Shown: piece after piece, positions 48,634-60,346 of the stretch | How the letters are laid out: every line of letters starts with the position of its first letter | How positions within the stretch are numbered: position 1 is the first letter of the stretch | Assembly (NCBI GenBank): GCA_022393335.1 | Contig: JAJEKB010021263.1 | Location: forward strand, 579,077-643,076 | Length of the DNA stretch: 64,000 bases | Source: Macrotrachela quadricornifera | Taxonomy: Eukaryota > Rotifera > Eurotatoria > Philodinida > Philodinidae | Direction: 5' to 3' | Program-made: the position numbers and the translations under genes | Notes under the pieces: generated by a model | Database searches by the model: none | The model's input: the letters and a program-made list of their open reading frames with translations, nothing else | Told to the model about the DNA's origin: nothing

Positions 48634-49920
48634 CAGTAGGCGACAAAAGTACCCCCCTTCCCTTTGGATCTCGGCTTCTATAAACGCTGCAGATTTGAAA
48701 ATTGTATAAATATAGTTCTTGATGAATGCAGATCGGCGGCACATCTGGCATTCCAATTGCATGAAGTAGAAGAAAGTTTTAATGTATGTCGTTTATCACC
48801 CTTATAGATCTCATAACTTATGAACAACAAGACATACGTAGCTTCGAGACCTCTCATTCTATAGCCTCATATTATAGTTATCTATGATAAAATTTTCAAT
48901 GAAATTCATCAAGTCGTTATGGAGCTAGAGCCATTTTACTGTAAGTATGCATGTGAAGAAAAGCTGTCCATTCTCATTGTGCACTTCAAAATTTGGTGAA
49001 ACTTTGATGGATCGTGTTGAAACTCAGAGGAAATGTTCTCCCATAGTTATTGTCATAGACTCAAATGCTCCAATCATCAAGTAATTGATCTCATATTTTG
49101 AACATATAGCAAGCATATATAGAACCACATTTTTATCGAGAATAAGTTAGAAGATTCATTAGGTATTATGAAAAGCAAAACAAAAAATTTAATAATCAGT
49201 TTTTTGATCACCGTAACAATTGGATTAGAGTTTTTGCAAAAATTCAAAAAAATATGGTGAGATAATATCTTGCTTTAAAGAAAAATTATCTTTTTAAATA
49301 TATTCAAAAATTGTAAAGAGCCTTCTAACAGTTTTCATAATATTGATCGATATTATTTAGACAGTTGAAGATCTTTTGTGTTATTTTTATTTAGCTGAAA
49401 TAAAGATAATTTTATTTAATCAAAAAATTATAATCTTAGTACATGATATAATCATCTTCAGCTAGAATTAAAGCATCGACGCCTTTCTCCACTCACGTTT
49501 GATCAATTGAATAAGTTCTGAAATTTGTTGGATTTCTTCATAGACACTCGAATCTTTAATATGTTCCATAAATTTTTCGTAGGATTAACCTACTCACAGC
49601 GACATGAATATTGCTTTTTCATAATTCGTAAAGGATTTCGTTTCTTTATTTGTATCAATTGTAATATCTTAGAATAACTTTTACCAACGGTTCTCTTATC
49701 AATATTAGCTATGAGGATTCCCTTATTAACGGTAAAGAAATCAGTTCCTTTAGTTGAAGTATGGCACAGATATTCAACTTTTTCTGTAATGAATGAGCTT
49801 TTGAGTCACACTATAGTGAAAACCATTGGTGAGTTCCATCGTCTCGAAAGGATTAATGTTCAGCATAAAGACAATTTTGTCGCAACGTCTTTGATTCAAA
49901 AGGCACTCATTTAATTGCTA
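48634..49920 (-). pseudogene. Dead Tc1/mariner-like transposon remnant
   Basis: TA followed by CAGTAGGCGACAAAAGTACC at 48632-48653 has the form of a Tc1-type end with its TA target. On the minus strand at about 49480-49590 the translation gives NPTKNLWNILKIRV and, after a frameshift, EEIQQISELIQLIKREW, matching the C-terminal part of Tc1 transposases (NP-x-EN-LW). The catalytic glutamate of that motif is lysine here, and stops and frameshifts are frequent. The other terminus was not found. Confidence 0.55.
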
Positions 49921-50013
49921 GATAATTTTAAATAAAAGCTAAGTAAAAAAAATCATTCTTGCTAATCAGGGAATCTCCCCAAGTGATACTTTCGGTTTGG
50001 TCTCATATTTTAC

Positions 50014-50458
50014 CTACAGGTAGGACTCATAGCATCGGTCACAGCCCTAAAAAGATATGTGCCCATAGTCTGTTGCTGTTGAGATATCAAGTTTTTAAGA
50101 TATTGGAATAACTTACTACCGTAGGCTCTCCCATGAGCATCAAAAAAACTTTTTAGAATTTCGATTTGAAGCTTTGTATAGAGAGAGTTCTCAATGTGAG
50201 TGATTTATTGTGAAAGTTTTAGACTTATTTCTTGTTTCTATTTCAGCCAAGCCAAAACTTTTACTAAAACTACTCTCATTGAGACCACTCTCCATACAAA
50301 GTTTCAAGTCGAAATTTTAAAAAGAGTTTTTTGATGTTCATGAGGGGGACCACGGTAGTAAGTTATTTCAATATCTTAAAAACGTAATATCTTAACAACA
50401 GCAGGCTATGTACAAACCCTGTTAGGGCTCTGACCCACACTATGAGTCCTACCTATAG
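50014..50458. mobile_element. 445-bp foldback MITE
   Basis: Ends CTACAGGTAGGACTCATAG and CTATGAGTCCTACCTATAG open arms of about 215 bp that pair along their whole length with about 15-20% mismatch. The inner arm sequence is shared with the element at 60347-60981 (TCAAGTCGAAATT, GAGGGGGACCACGG), so the two belong to one family or share an ancestor. Confidence 0.85.
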
Positions 50459-50617
50459 ATTAATTGAAACAAATTGAATTTTTTCTATTGAAAAGAAAAA
50501 GTATTTAATTTGCTAATCTCAATTTCTACTTTTCAGTATTCGATTAAGTTGATAGATGAATTATAATGTATGTTCTTAATAAAGATAAACGAATTAAAAT
50601 AATGCTGAGTTAAATTT

Positions 50618-50671
50618 TTGCCGACGCGTTTCGTGTCATTTTATTAAAATTTGTAACACTCATCAGGGCTC
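50618..50671 (-). ncRNA. Hammerhead ribozyme motif
   Basis: Read on the minus strand: CTGATGA (complement of 50660-50666), stem II GTGT (50656-50659) pairing with ACAC (50633-50636) across a 19-nt loop, GAAA (50629-50632), then CGCGTC (50623-50628). The GTC provides the cleavage site, and GGC (50620-50622) can pair with GCC just before the CTGATGA core as stem I. All invariant core bases of a hammerhead are present in the right order. The very short stem III (ACGCGT palindrome) matches the minimal type I hammerheads described in Penelope-like retroelements, which are thought to act as dimers. No reverse transcriptase lies nearby, so it may be a relic. Activity is inferred from sequence only. 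Confidence 0.7.
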
Positions 50672-51435
50672 TGCATTATAAAAAACTTTTTTTAGAAGCA
50701 TTCATACAATAATAGAAAAAATAGGAAAAAGTAAGGAATAAAAAATACGATTCAATCACAATTAGAAAAAGTAAAGAAAAACAATGCAACGCAAATTATA
50801 ATAAAAATGGAATTCCAGTTCTTTAAATTTTGATCAAAACAAAATCTGTTTAACTTCTGTGTTTTTGGTTTGTTACCATATAAGACATAATATGTTGCTC
50901 CATGATATTTCATTGTTCAAATCATGATTTATTTGAATACATGGCGTTTAACATAATCAGTTGTATAATGTATTTGCATGGATATTTATCCGATTTTTAA
51001 TTCTTGCCATATTATTGTACCATTATGATCTTTATCAATACAATAAGTATTGAAATATAATATCATAATCAATATTGAATAAATACATTTAATAATATTG
51101 TCATCAATAATAAAAGAAAGGATAATATATATTTATAGCAATAAACCAAAATATATTATATTATTAATAAAAAAGGAAGAAGTCACATATAACAATATTG
51201 ATCATGATAATATTTATCATAAAAAATAAAAAATAAAAATTACACATAGAATATCATTTATCATAAGAATATTTATTATAATAGCAATAGATACATATGA
51301 TCAGTATATTGTAAGCCGATATATATATATATATAATAAAATATAGTATATCATAAGAATATTAATAAAGTGTATCATAAAAATATTCATTATAACATTT
51401 ATTATAACATAATGGCAATAGATATAAATGATCAG
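50672..51435. other. AT-rich spacer
   Basis: Extremely AT-rich with many ATAATAT-type stretches. No gene recognised. It may be the body of the element that carried the hammerhead. Confidence 0.4.
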
Positions 51436-51437
51436 TA

Positions 51438-54400
51438 TAGGGTGAATCCATGGAGACCCATCCACTTTTTGGAAAGGTCTTTTTTTTCGATTTTTTTTGT
51501 TCAAAAGGCTGATCTCGACTAGAAAACACTTTTGGTCAAAAAAAAATTAAATACTCTCTACCAAAAATTCCGAATTTTCGAGCATTTTCTCGGAACACCT
51601 ATGGTGTACTTTTATATACAGGGAAAATGGCATGAAATAGGATAGAAATTATTTAAAAACAATTTTTCCGGATTTTTTTGGTTTTCAAAAATATAAACAA
51701 AGTCTAAAAACATGTTTCTTGAGGTACATTAGATCAATCCTAATGGAGATTTTCAATGGTTAGTCATTTTCTCTGAACATATCAATAGCTATATTTCGTC
51801 AACATAGATTGTATTCAATTAAATTGAATAATTTTTATTTTCTTCGCCTCGTGGAATATAACAACTTTCATGATACTATTCTCACAAAACGAAATCGTAC
51901 TGACAACTTCACCCTGATAACCAGAAGCATTTGCTAGTATACCGTCTTCAAAAAGTGAGTCCATGGAATCGAAAGAGACACTACTATCGAAATGATAGAT
52001 ATTCCATTTCTCTTTAAGGACATCTTTAGATATAGAGTCTTGTTCAAAAATGTTGTGATTTCACACGAATAAGATTACGAGATGAATCATTGGATATTAG
52101 AAAATATCGACTACCCATCAATATCTCTTTATCTTTAAAAATCTATTCCAATGCCACGACGAAAAAATTGTGAACATCCGATAAAGCATGAAAAATCTGG
52201 ATGCATACCAAAAGAAGTAAAGGCTGTGTCATCCGAACTATCGAAATTTTTGATCAGTCAGTATGATGTGCCTTACCCCTGAATTTGCTGGTTATGTGCA
52301 AGATGTTATACATTTGAATCGAAGAAAATGATGACTCATCAATCAGAGAAGCTCCACGACAATGAAAGTTCAAGTGATGATGAATCAATGACACAAGGTT
52401 CTCCTGTCAATGATGACAGAAATGATGATGATTATGTCAATGTTGAATTTAATGATCTGAATGAAGAAGAGAAAGAAAATCTACATATGGACAGTGGTAT
52501 CACAGCTGAGTCAAACGACGATGATGAATCATCACGTGATGATGAAACAACTGATCCTGAATCAATGATTGAAGATACATGCCATGCTTTTTATGAACTT
52601 GAACATCACAAAAAAAAGCGATGGAACAATTATCAAATGTATTTCAACTGTTGAACATAGATCCGATCCATGACAGGTTAGACTTGTAAACTTAATTTAA
52701 ATTTTCTGAAACGAAATTTGTATTTAGATCAACAATATTACCCATTTGAGCCAAAGTCGATGAGATATATAGGGAACTTAATCGATTATGTGACGTATTA
52801 GATGAAAAATCTCAAGTTTCGTATGATCCAAATCCTCATGGGCTGATGATATGTGAATCAAATGATCTTTTGGATGGATTAAAGAAGTTATATGCTGATA
52901 TTAATGACAGTGAACAAGTTCGTTTGATGACAATTGCTCCCAAAGAATGGGGTCGACAAAAAATTGAAAAATGGCGCGTATTCTATCCTCATTTCGTCCG
53001 ATATCTTCGCATTTTTCCAATCAAATGTTACTAAAAACTTCTTTCACTTATTAGGTTTAAATCAAAGCCAAATCGGGCTCGACGATCGCTTGTTCTTCAA
53101 AAAAATAATGGGATATTAGCCTATCCACAATGTCTACGAGGAAATATTCCTTTATCTGATTCAACAATTGATGCTGTAGTCAATTTTTATCGTGAAGATG
53201 GTATTAGTCGAACCTCATCCAATTCCAAAGACACAGTTAAAATTAAAGGACAACCAGTGGTAGTTTGATTTTTAGAAATGAGTGTCTTGGATGCTTATCA
53301 TATCTTCAGTGAACGACAACCTGGAACTGTTGCAAGATCAACTTTTAATGTTCTTCGTCCACGTGAAGTAAAAACTGTAACACCACATGAAACGTGCATG
53401 TGCCTTATACATGCGAACATGGATCTATTATTGAAGGTTTGTACCAGCTGTATATTGATTCGAATGTAACGTAGCTTTATTACAGGGATGGAACAACTAC
53501 TACCAAAAATGTGTCAATGCAGGTTCTTTGTCACCTGGTGGCAAGGTCAATATGAAAGATCTGATTACTCAAATGGTTTGGACAGTCTCGCATGAAAAGT
53601 GCTTTAATGGTGAATGTGATGAATGTCCAACTGAAAGCATTGTAGATATTCTCACAGATAACAATATGATCGATTTGGATGATGAATGCTCATGGAATTT
53701 GTGGAAGAAAGTCAATAACAAGTTCGACCTTCAACATATGTCTGGCTCAACTGACTCTTTATTAACGGAAATTGAAGAAAGATGGTCTCCATTTTTGTTT
53801 CACACACACATAAATCGCGAACAACGTGAATATATCAAAGAGCTACGCTGTCAATCAACAGAAAAGACTTTCGTTGTTGCTCAAATAGATTTTTCAAGGA
53901 ATTATATATTGGTACGTCAGCGTGAAGTTCAACAAGGATTTTTTAGTCAGTACCAAGTTACCTTATTTACAATTCATCTAACCATTGGAAAAGAACAACG
54001 AAATTTAGCGATCATCAGTGATTATATGGAACACACAACGGTATTCGTACACTGTGTACAAAAAATTCTCACTCGATTTATCAAGAAAAATTTTCCGTTG
54101 GTAAAGAAGATCAATTATGTGAGGTAAGTTTTACTGTTTTTGAAGTTTATGTATGACGCCAATCCTTTGCTTTTCTTTAGCGATGGTGCGTGTGCACATT
54201 TCAAAACCAATGCCAACATTTTGAACCTAATCCATCGACAAGATCGATTTTGATTTGGATGCTTGTTGAACATTTACAGCTACAAGACATGGTAAGGGTG
54301 CTGGCGATGGAATTGGTGCGGTACTCAAGTCCACGGCTAGACATGTTACACTTTCCAAGAACATTCTCATGTCAAATGCAAAAGACTTCTACGAATTCAC

Positions 54401-55179
54401 CCAGAAACAACAACTTGAAACGGCAAGAAGATCTAACAAGGATATTCCTGGTGTTCAAGTGTTCTTTCTTGAATCAGATGAAGTAGAAGAAGCGAAGAAC
54501 AGTTATCTGCAAGCTAGAAGCGAAAAACTTCGAGCAGCTGGTGAGAAAGACTTTCTCTTCTATTCTTTAATGTCTGTATTTATTTAGGTACAATACAAGG
54601 CATTCGAAGTATGCATGAATTCAAACCAATCAACAATTCAACTGTTCAATATAGTTTGATATCTCGGTCAACAAAGATCAGGACATTTACATTCAAATAA
54701 AAATCCTCTTTATATCTATTTTAGTCAATCAATTTTTTTAAAATCAACCCTGATGATGATACTCAGTGTTCAGATATAAAGGATGGTCGTCTTCATCTCC
54801 TCCTTAAACTAGATTTCTGTAGTCTTATGTTCATGGATAACCAGAAAATGACTGAGCATTCAAAACGCTCATTAGGATTGATCTGATGTATCTCATGAAA
54901 CATGTTTCTAGACTTTGTTTATATTTTTGAAAACCAAAAATATCCGAAAAAATTGTTTTTAAATAATTTCTATCCTATTTCATGCCATTTTCCCCATATA
55001 TAAAAGTACACCATAGGTATTCCGAGAAAATGCTCGAAAACTCGGAATTTTTGGTAGAGATTATTTAATTTTTTTTTGACCAAAAGTGTTTTCTAGTCGA
55101 GATCAGCCTTTTGAACAAAAAAAAATCGAAAAAAGAGACCTTTCCAAAAAAGTGAATGGGTCTCCATGGATTCACCCTA
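51438..55179 (+). mobile_element. 3.74-kb decayed DNA transposon with about 330-bp TIRs
   Basis: The ends start TAGGGTGAATCCATGGAGAC at 51438 and are matched inverted to 55179; similarity continues inward for about 330 bp (left to about 51770, right from about 54860). The flanks read TA or TATA on both sides, so the target duplication is TA or TATA, which cannot be separated from the TIR by eye. A degenerate transposase gene lies inside. Confidence 0.85.
52151..54640 (+). pseudogene. Degenerate transposase of the 3.74-kb element
   Basis: Reading starts at ATG 52151 (MPRRKNCEHPIKHEKSGC) with an N-terminal Cys/His cluster including ICWLCARC, interrupted by an in-frame TGA at 52280. An acidic Ser/Asp/Glu-rich segment follows, then a core with VAQIDFSRNYI, ISDYMEHTTVFVH, a spliced SDGACAHFK and, after a frameshift and a TGA near 54265, RHGKGAGDGIGAVLK. 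The two aspartate motifs and the HGKG-DG block look like a DDE/D-type catalytic core shared with large unnamed transposase-like families in cnidarians and insects; I cannot name the superfamily with confidence. Introns near 53436-53485 and 54125-54180 have GT-AG ends. Further stops confirm decay. Confidence 0.7.
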
Positions 55180-55204
55180 TATTATTTTCTTATTTTTGAA
55201 CAAC

Positions 55205-55421
55205 TGTTGTTAGCGGTGATATCATTGATATTACATCATCATCGTCATCATCATATATCTCTCTCTCCCTTTCTTTCTTTCTTTTCTTTTCCTTTCTTCT
55301 CTTATTATGATCTTTATTCTTCTCTTTGTTAATCTACCAATAGATATAGATGTGTGTGATGTTTCTCTGAATATAGCTTTTTTAATAAACTTATCATCGG
55401 CTCGTGAACTCGAGCCTAACA
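55205..55421 (+). repeat. Putative 5' LTR
   Basis: Begins TGTTGTTAGC and ends CTAACA, giving TG...CA borders, with an AATAAA signal at about 55384. It is directly followed by a primer-binding-like site. No 3' LTR was found in the window, so the boundary is inferred from the start motif only. Confidence 0.5.
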
Positions 55422-55423
55422 TT

Positions 55424-55438
55424 TGGTGCCGTGACGGG
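55424..55438 (+). promoter_or_regulatory. tRNA primer-binding site of the LTR element
   Basis: TGGTGCCGTGACGGG, two bases after the LTR end. It starts with TGG, the complement of a tRNA CCA tail, and resembles primer-binding sites of metazoan LTR elements. The priming tRNA was not determined. Confidence 0.65.
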
Positions 55439-55738
55439 TCTTCTTCCAACTATACCATTGAAAAAGAACCAGTCAGGAAAACTCATCCATCACGGAAAGA
55501 GTAAGTAATCATTTAAACTAGTTATAATAATTATTAAGAGAAGGTATCCAATTTCTTCTCTCTTACAACGAAATTTTTCTTTTCTTTACATAAATATATA
55601 CAAACACGGCAACAGGCACAAGAAGTGCGGTAAGAAAAAATAACTTAAATCTTATTTCATACAGTATCATCACACACAAGCCGACGAGAACTCAAAAGAA
55701 AATCAAACGTATAGCACCGCAGATACAAGAAATAGAAA

Positions 55739-57740
55739 TGCCCTCGACAGAAATGTCCTCAATAGACGTGACTTCAACAGAAACAATTACAGGACGAATG
55801 ACTATGATGGAAACCCAACAATTCCATTCAAGTCAAAAAGAAGCAATGAACAAAAAATGCCTGAATTTTCAGGTGAATCTAATGAATTCGATATTGATGA
55901 ATGGCTATTTGATTTAACTAATTTATTTACAAAAATGAAATAAAAAGATGAAACAAAAGTTTTTGAAACAATGGGCAAATTAACAGGACCAGCATTACGC
56001 TGGTATCAAGAAAACATGGTATCATTTACCAGTTGGGAAGAGGCTGAAAAAGAACTACGAAACCGGTTCAAGGAATTTAAATCTGACAATCAACTGATGC
56101 AAGAATTTCTTCAAATGCATCAGGAAGAAAATCAATCGGTCACATAATTTTACGAATATGTTATGAGAAAATACTGGAAAGTAAGGGAATGCATCACTGA
56201 ACAACAAGTTATTACAGTGCTGCAAGCCGGTGTTAAACATTCATTAAAGGAATATTTAATAAGAAATGAACAAGATATTAGGAAACCTGAAGAATAGTTG
56301 CAGATAGTACGAGAAGAAGAACATATTCAAAAACGAATTCAACAACAGTATCAGAATTTTTATTCGGATGAAACAAATAAACATTCTTCCAACAAATCAC
56401 ATCAACTGCAACGATTCAACCAAGATCGTCAAATAATCAAGCACCTGGTCTACGAACAATTACATCACGTCAACAATATCAAAAACAACGGCAGCAACTA
56501 TCACAACCAACAAACAATCAAGCATATCAAGAACAAAATCAACATCGATATATTAAACCGAATCGACAAGAATGCCAAGAGAACAATATGCAAAAATCAC
56601 ATCCATGTTTAATTTGCCACCGGAAAAAACATACAACAACTGAATGTTTTTATAAAAAGGAAAATGGATGTTTCAAGTGTGGACAATCAAATTATCGAGT
56701 ACGTGATTGTCCTACACGTTATTTTTTCGAATAAGGGGGTCGGATGATGGCGATGATCCCTGTGGAGTTCAACAGTCATCAAATGAATCAACAACATTTA
56801 ATCCTATTTTTGTTAAAATCTTATGCAACAATACTCCACAAGATGCACTTATAGATACCGGATCGGCCATCACTATTATACACCAAGGTTTATTAAATAA
56901 AATTCCACATAACAAATTTAGACAAAAAACGAAAAATCATTTATCAGTCAACTGCTCAACATTAAATATTATTGGTGAAATATTATTAGAAATTAACGTT
57001 AATGGAATAAAAACAAAAGTGATTGCTTATGTTACAACGAACTTGATTACAAATTTAATATTGGGAAGCGATTGGATTCAACGAAATAATGTTTATATCT
57101 TAACACCAGAAAAGTGTATAATGAATAAAAGTCAAGGTAAAGAAGTATCAACTCTTTTTATAAAACTACCTCTTTTAAACTACCCAGCTACTCTTATTAA
57201 TCATATTACTCTTCGTCCTTTTTCAGAACAAATGATAGAAGCACAAGTTCAACTTGACGATATGATTGATGTATTATTCGAACCCAATCCTCGATTAAGA
57301 AACAAAGCATTATTTATAGCAAGTACACTGCTCAACATTCAAAATGGAAAGATCAGAATTAGTATGATTAATGCTACGAATCGACAGCAAACACTCTCGG
57401 AAGGAACTAAATTAGACATGGCAACACAAATATTATCGTCAACGAGTGTCACTGCATCAGCTAAGTGTTTAGAAGAACGCATTCCGAGAGGAACAGCGTG
57501 TATAAAGCTCATCCCACAAGGGAAAGGAGCGAACAGTAATGACGAAACGAAGTCCATGAACACTCGGACACTAACATCGCACGAAAGGTAATATGAATGT
57601 CGAGAGTGCCACCACTATTTTATTACAAGAAACGGCCTGTTCAAGCATCTTAGGGACAAATGTTATCCAGAAGAAATACGGAAACAGATAAATAAATTAA
57701 CCACACATATTAGTGATGACAAACAACGGGAGCAAATTAT
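55739..57740 (+). pseudogene. Degenerate LTR retrotransposon gag-protease region, Ty3/gypsy-like
   Basis: The gag capsid part (PEFSGESNEFDIDEW) is broken by in-frame stops at 55941, 56145 and 56295 and a frameshift near 56440. Two zinc knuckles follow: CLICHRKKHTTTEC has the full CCHC pattern, while CFKCGQSNYRVRDC has Tyr in place of His. The protease at 56707-57591 has LIDTGSA and LILGSDW, the retropepsin active-site and flap-end motifs, and reads open for 294 residues. After its stop, the same frame continues with a C2HC finger-like stretch (ECHHYFITRNGLFKHLRDKC). Reverse transcriptase, RNase H and integrase are missing: the element is cut at about 57740 by a palindromic MITE cluster. It is a dead 5' fragment. 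Confidence 0.8.
56722..56728 (+). promoter_or_regulatory. Candidate -1 ribosomal frameshift site
   Basis: TTTTTTC lies in the last codons of the gag frame (zero-frame reading T TTT TTC), two codons before the gag stop TAA. The protease frame is -1 relative to gag exactly here. This is the canonical slippery heptamer form; a downstream stimulatory structure was not identified. Confidence 0.55.
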
Positions 57741-58266
57741 AGGGATGCACCAGTCCAGTTAACTGGGTACCCAGTGTCACTGGGTACCCCAGTTAACTGG
57801 GACCCAGTGTCACTGGGTATTTATTTTAACTGGATACATATTCAACTGTTTTATTATTTATAAAATCATCAGTAGTTTCCTTTGTGCTAGGTATCCATGA
57901 GTCCAGTTAACTGGGTCCCAGTGTCACTGGGTACCCAGTTAACTGGGTGTATATAGGATGTGTAAAAATATTTTTCCAGACAGGTAACACTATGATTTTA
58001 AATAGCATACATAAGGATCTTAATACCAAATTAAAGTGTGTCAAAAATGGAATTTATTCATGCTAAATGTAGGGATGCACCAGTGAGTTAATAACTGATA
58101 ACTGGGTCCCAGTTAACTGGGGGTACCCCAGTGTCACTGGGTACCCCAGTTATGACTGGGACCCAGTTAACTGGGTCCTCCAGTTAACTGGATACCCAGT
58201 GACACTGGGTACCCCAGTTAACTGGGACCCAGTTACCAGTTATTAACTGTCACTGGTGCATCCCTA
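57740..58266. mobile_element. Palindromic MITE cluster built of CAGTTAACTGGG units
   Basis: TAGGGATGCACCAGT occurs at 57740 and 58070 and inverted at the right end (ACTGGTGCATCCCTA, ending 58266). The 58070-58266 copy is a complete 197-bp foldback made of repeats of CAGTTAACTGGG and CCAGTGTCACTGGGTACC. A related partial array lies at 57750-57830 and 57900-57950. TIRs starting TAGGGATGCACC are seen in hAT-type non-autonomous elements. The outermost flanks CAAATTAT and AAAATAAT match at 6 of 8 positions, so the whole block may be one insertion. Confidence 0.75.
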
Positions 58267-58314
58267 AAATAATGATTAATGTTAAGTTTTGAAATATATA
58301 ATGTTTATTTTAAG

Positions 58315-58473
58315 GAGAGTCATTACATGGATGTAGAATCGGAAAATCATGGTGATGAGTATTTTTGGTATTGGTATAGTGATCTTGACCATAGTTCTAT
58401 TTCGTCTTATGGCTCGAAATCAGACAACACAACCAACAAGCATCTCAAACCTCATTACAGCAACAGTCGGTAT
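58315..58473 (+). CDS. Possible exon, unassigned
   Basis: An open segment bounded by TAAG and a GTATGTAAG donor, encoding about 52 polar residues (ESHYMDVESENHGDEYFWYW...). With either donor choice its phase does not match the next exon at 58717, so membership in the downstream gene is doubtful. Confidence 0.25.
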
Positions 58474-58716
58474 GTAAGAGACAGCTTCATCTCAGAAACT
58501 ATAATTTTGGTAATGTGAAATTGTAAACTAACACTTGTTCATGTTCTGAATATGATATGTATATTTGATTGATGATCTTCTTTTTTTATAATTGTTCGTT
58601 TTTTGCTGCTAGATAACATATTCTTAACGAGTTTCTTGATTATAACGCCGTCGAAAATAATCTAGCATCTATCACACATTGTCAATCAAATAATTTTTTT
58701 TTTTTCTCTATTATAG

Positions 58717-60309
58717 CATCGGATTCAAATTATTCAATTGCTATTACTTCTAGTTATTCAAGTGCATTGACCAATAGTAGTTATACGTTCTTTCGAAAGG
58801 GCGGTGATAGATTGTATTATTATGAAGCAATTCAAATAAATGTGTCTATCTCAGGCAATTATAATTTTACAAGTATTAGTGCTATTGATACTTATGGTTA
58901 TTTATATGCAAATGATTTTAATCCATTCGATCCGCTTAATAATTTGCTTACACAAAATGATGACACTGATGATAATACAGCACAGTTTCAAATTAAATAT
59001 ACACTTCGATCTGATTTTGTATACATTTTGGTTGTCACTACATATGCACCAAGTGTGGCTGCAGCATATGTGATTGTTGCATTAGGTCCAACAAAAGTTG
59101 ACTTTCTTAGCATAAATATCATGCAAACACCAACGAGTAAGTATATTAATGCTTTGAACTATATCATATAGTGAAGAATCTTATGACGGAGTTCTAGAAA
59201 AAGGTTTTTTAAAAAAGTCACAATAACTTTGAAATTAGATGTTATTCTAATGGATGGTTATTGACAGTTATACTTCACCTATGGGACTATGATAGAAAAC
59301 TTTCTTTGCAAAAAGATGAATATATCGGAAAATATTCAATGAAGTAATAGTGTAGATACAATAGAAAAACCTTCCCTAATTATTTTTCAATTTCTTATTC
59401 TTATTGACTAATTATATGTCGGATTGTTCGAAGAAAGTAATAAATATATAGATTTACCAGTATAACATGTCAGAACATATGTATAGAATATCTACCACTA
59501 AACGGTAATAATATATCACTTTTAGAAATCAACTATGTATATACGACCTACTATATTTCTGCGGATTGTTATTCTATGCGTTTATATATTATTAAATCAT
59601 ATACAGTGTAGTTGACTAAAATATTTATAAAACCATAAGTATGACAATTTTTGGTAAGTATTAAATTATACAACAAAGTTGGTTTCTTTTTCAAAATTTT
59701 ATGTATCAGCTCGGTTGTTTTGACAGTCTACATTAATTTCATATTCATATTTCCTTTACAGCTCTAACATTATTTACTGGCATTAATGAAACCATCAATG
59801 GTGTGTATAATACAATTATGCATGGTGATAGTACTGTATCAACGGCTGGAGACGGTGTTGGTCATTATGTTGCAGTTGAGTCATCTAGCAACGCATGCGA
59901 TAATAATATTAGTACGAAATATTTAAATTTTGGACCGTGTGAAAGCTTTGCAATTGGCTATTCATGTGGTTTAAATACAGGCTTCTATTTGACATTATGA
60001 CGAGGTGCATCAGTGGTCACAGGATTGCGAATATGCACAGCCGATGATTATCCCAATCGCGATCCACTTACAGTCACATTAGAGGGAAGCAATATGTCTG
60101 ATACAGCTCTCACTCGTGGTACTAGCTGGAATAGAATCTACAGCGGATCCAGTGGGTTTTTCGATGATCCAGGCAGACGCATTTGTGGACCATTACAATA
60201 CTTTTACAATTTGATTCGGTATACGAGCTATCGATTTCTTGTTACTAATAAGCGTTCGTCGGATGCTTCTTGTGTTCAGTATTCTGAAGTGCAATTATTC
60301 GGCTATTAA
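58717..60309 (+). pseudogene. Secreted-type protein with galactose-binding-like domain, broken by TGA
   Basis: Two exons, 58717-59136 and 59762-60309, join in phase across a 625-bp intron. Exon one encodes a beta-rich domain (SYTFFRKGGDRLYYYEAIQINVS, FVYILVVTTYAPSVAAAYVIV). Exon two encodes a discoidin/galactose-binding-like domain (GLRICTADDYPNRDPLTVTLEGSN, SYRFLVTNKR, SCVQYSEVQLFGY). A single TGA at 59998-60000 interrupts that domain in frame after GFYLTL; reading resumes at RGASVVTG without a shift. The TVTLEGSN-type domain is also widespread in bacteria. The true 5' start, probably with a signal peptide, was not found. Either a recent pseudogene or a base error. Confidence 0.65.
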
Positions 60310-60346
60310 TCTTTAACTTTCTGCCACTGTCAAATTTTTCCGACTA

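Noticed and set aside
55231..55504. Open frames on both strands in the LTR
   Set aside because: The region is the LTR and leader of a dead retroelement; the frames are poly-purine/pyrimidine artefacts.
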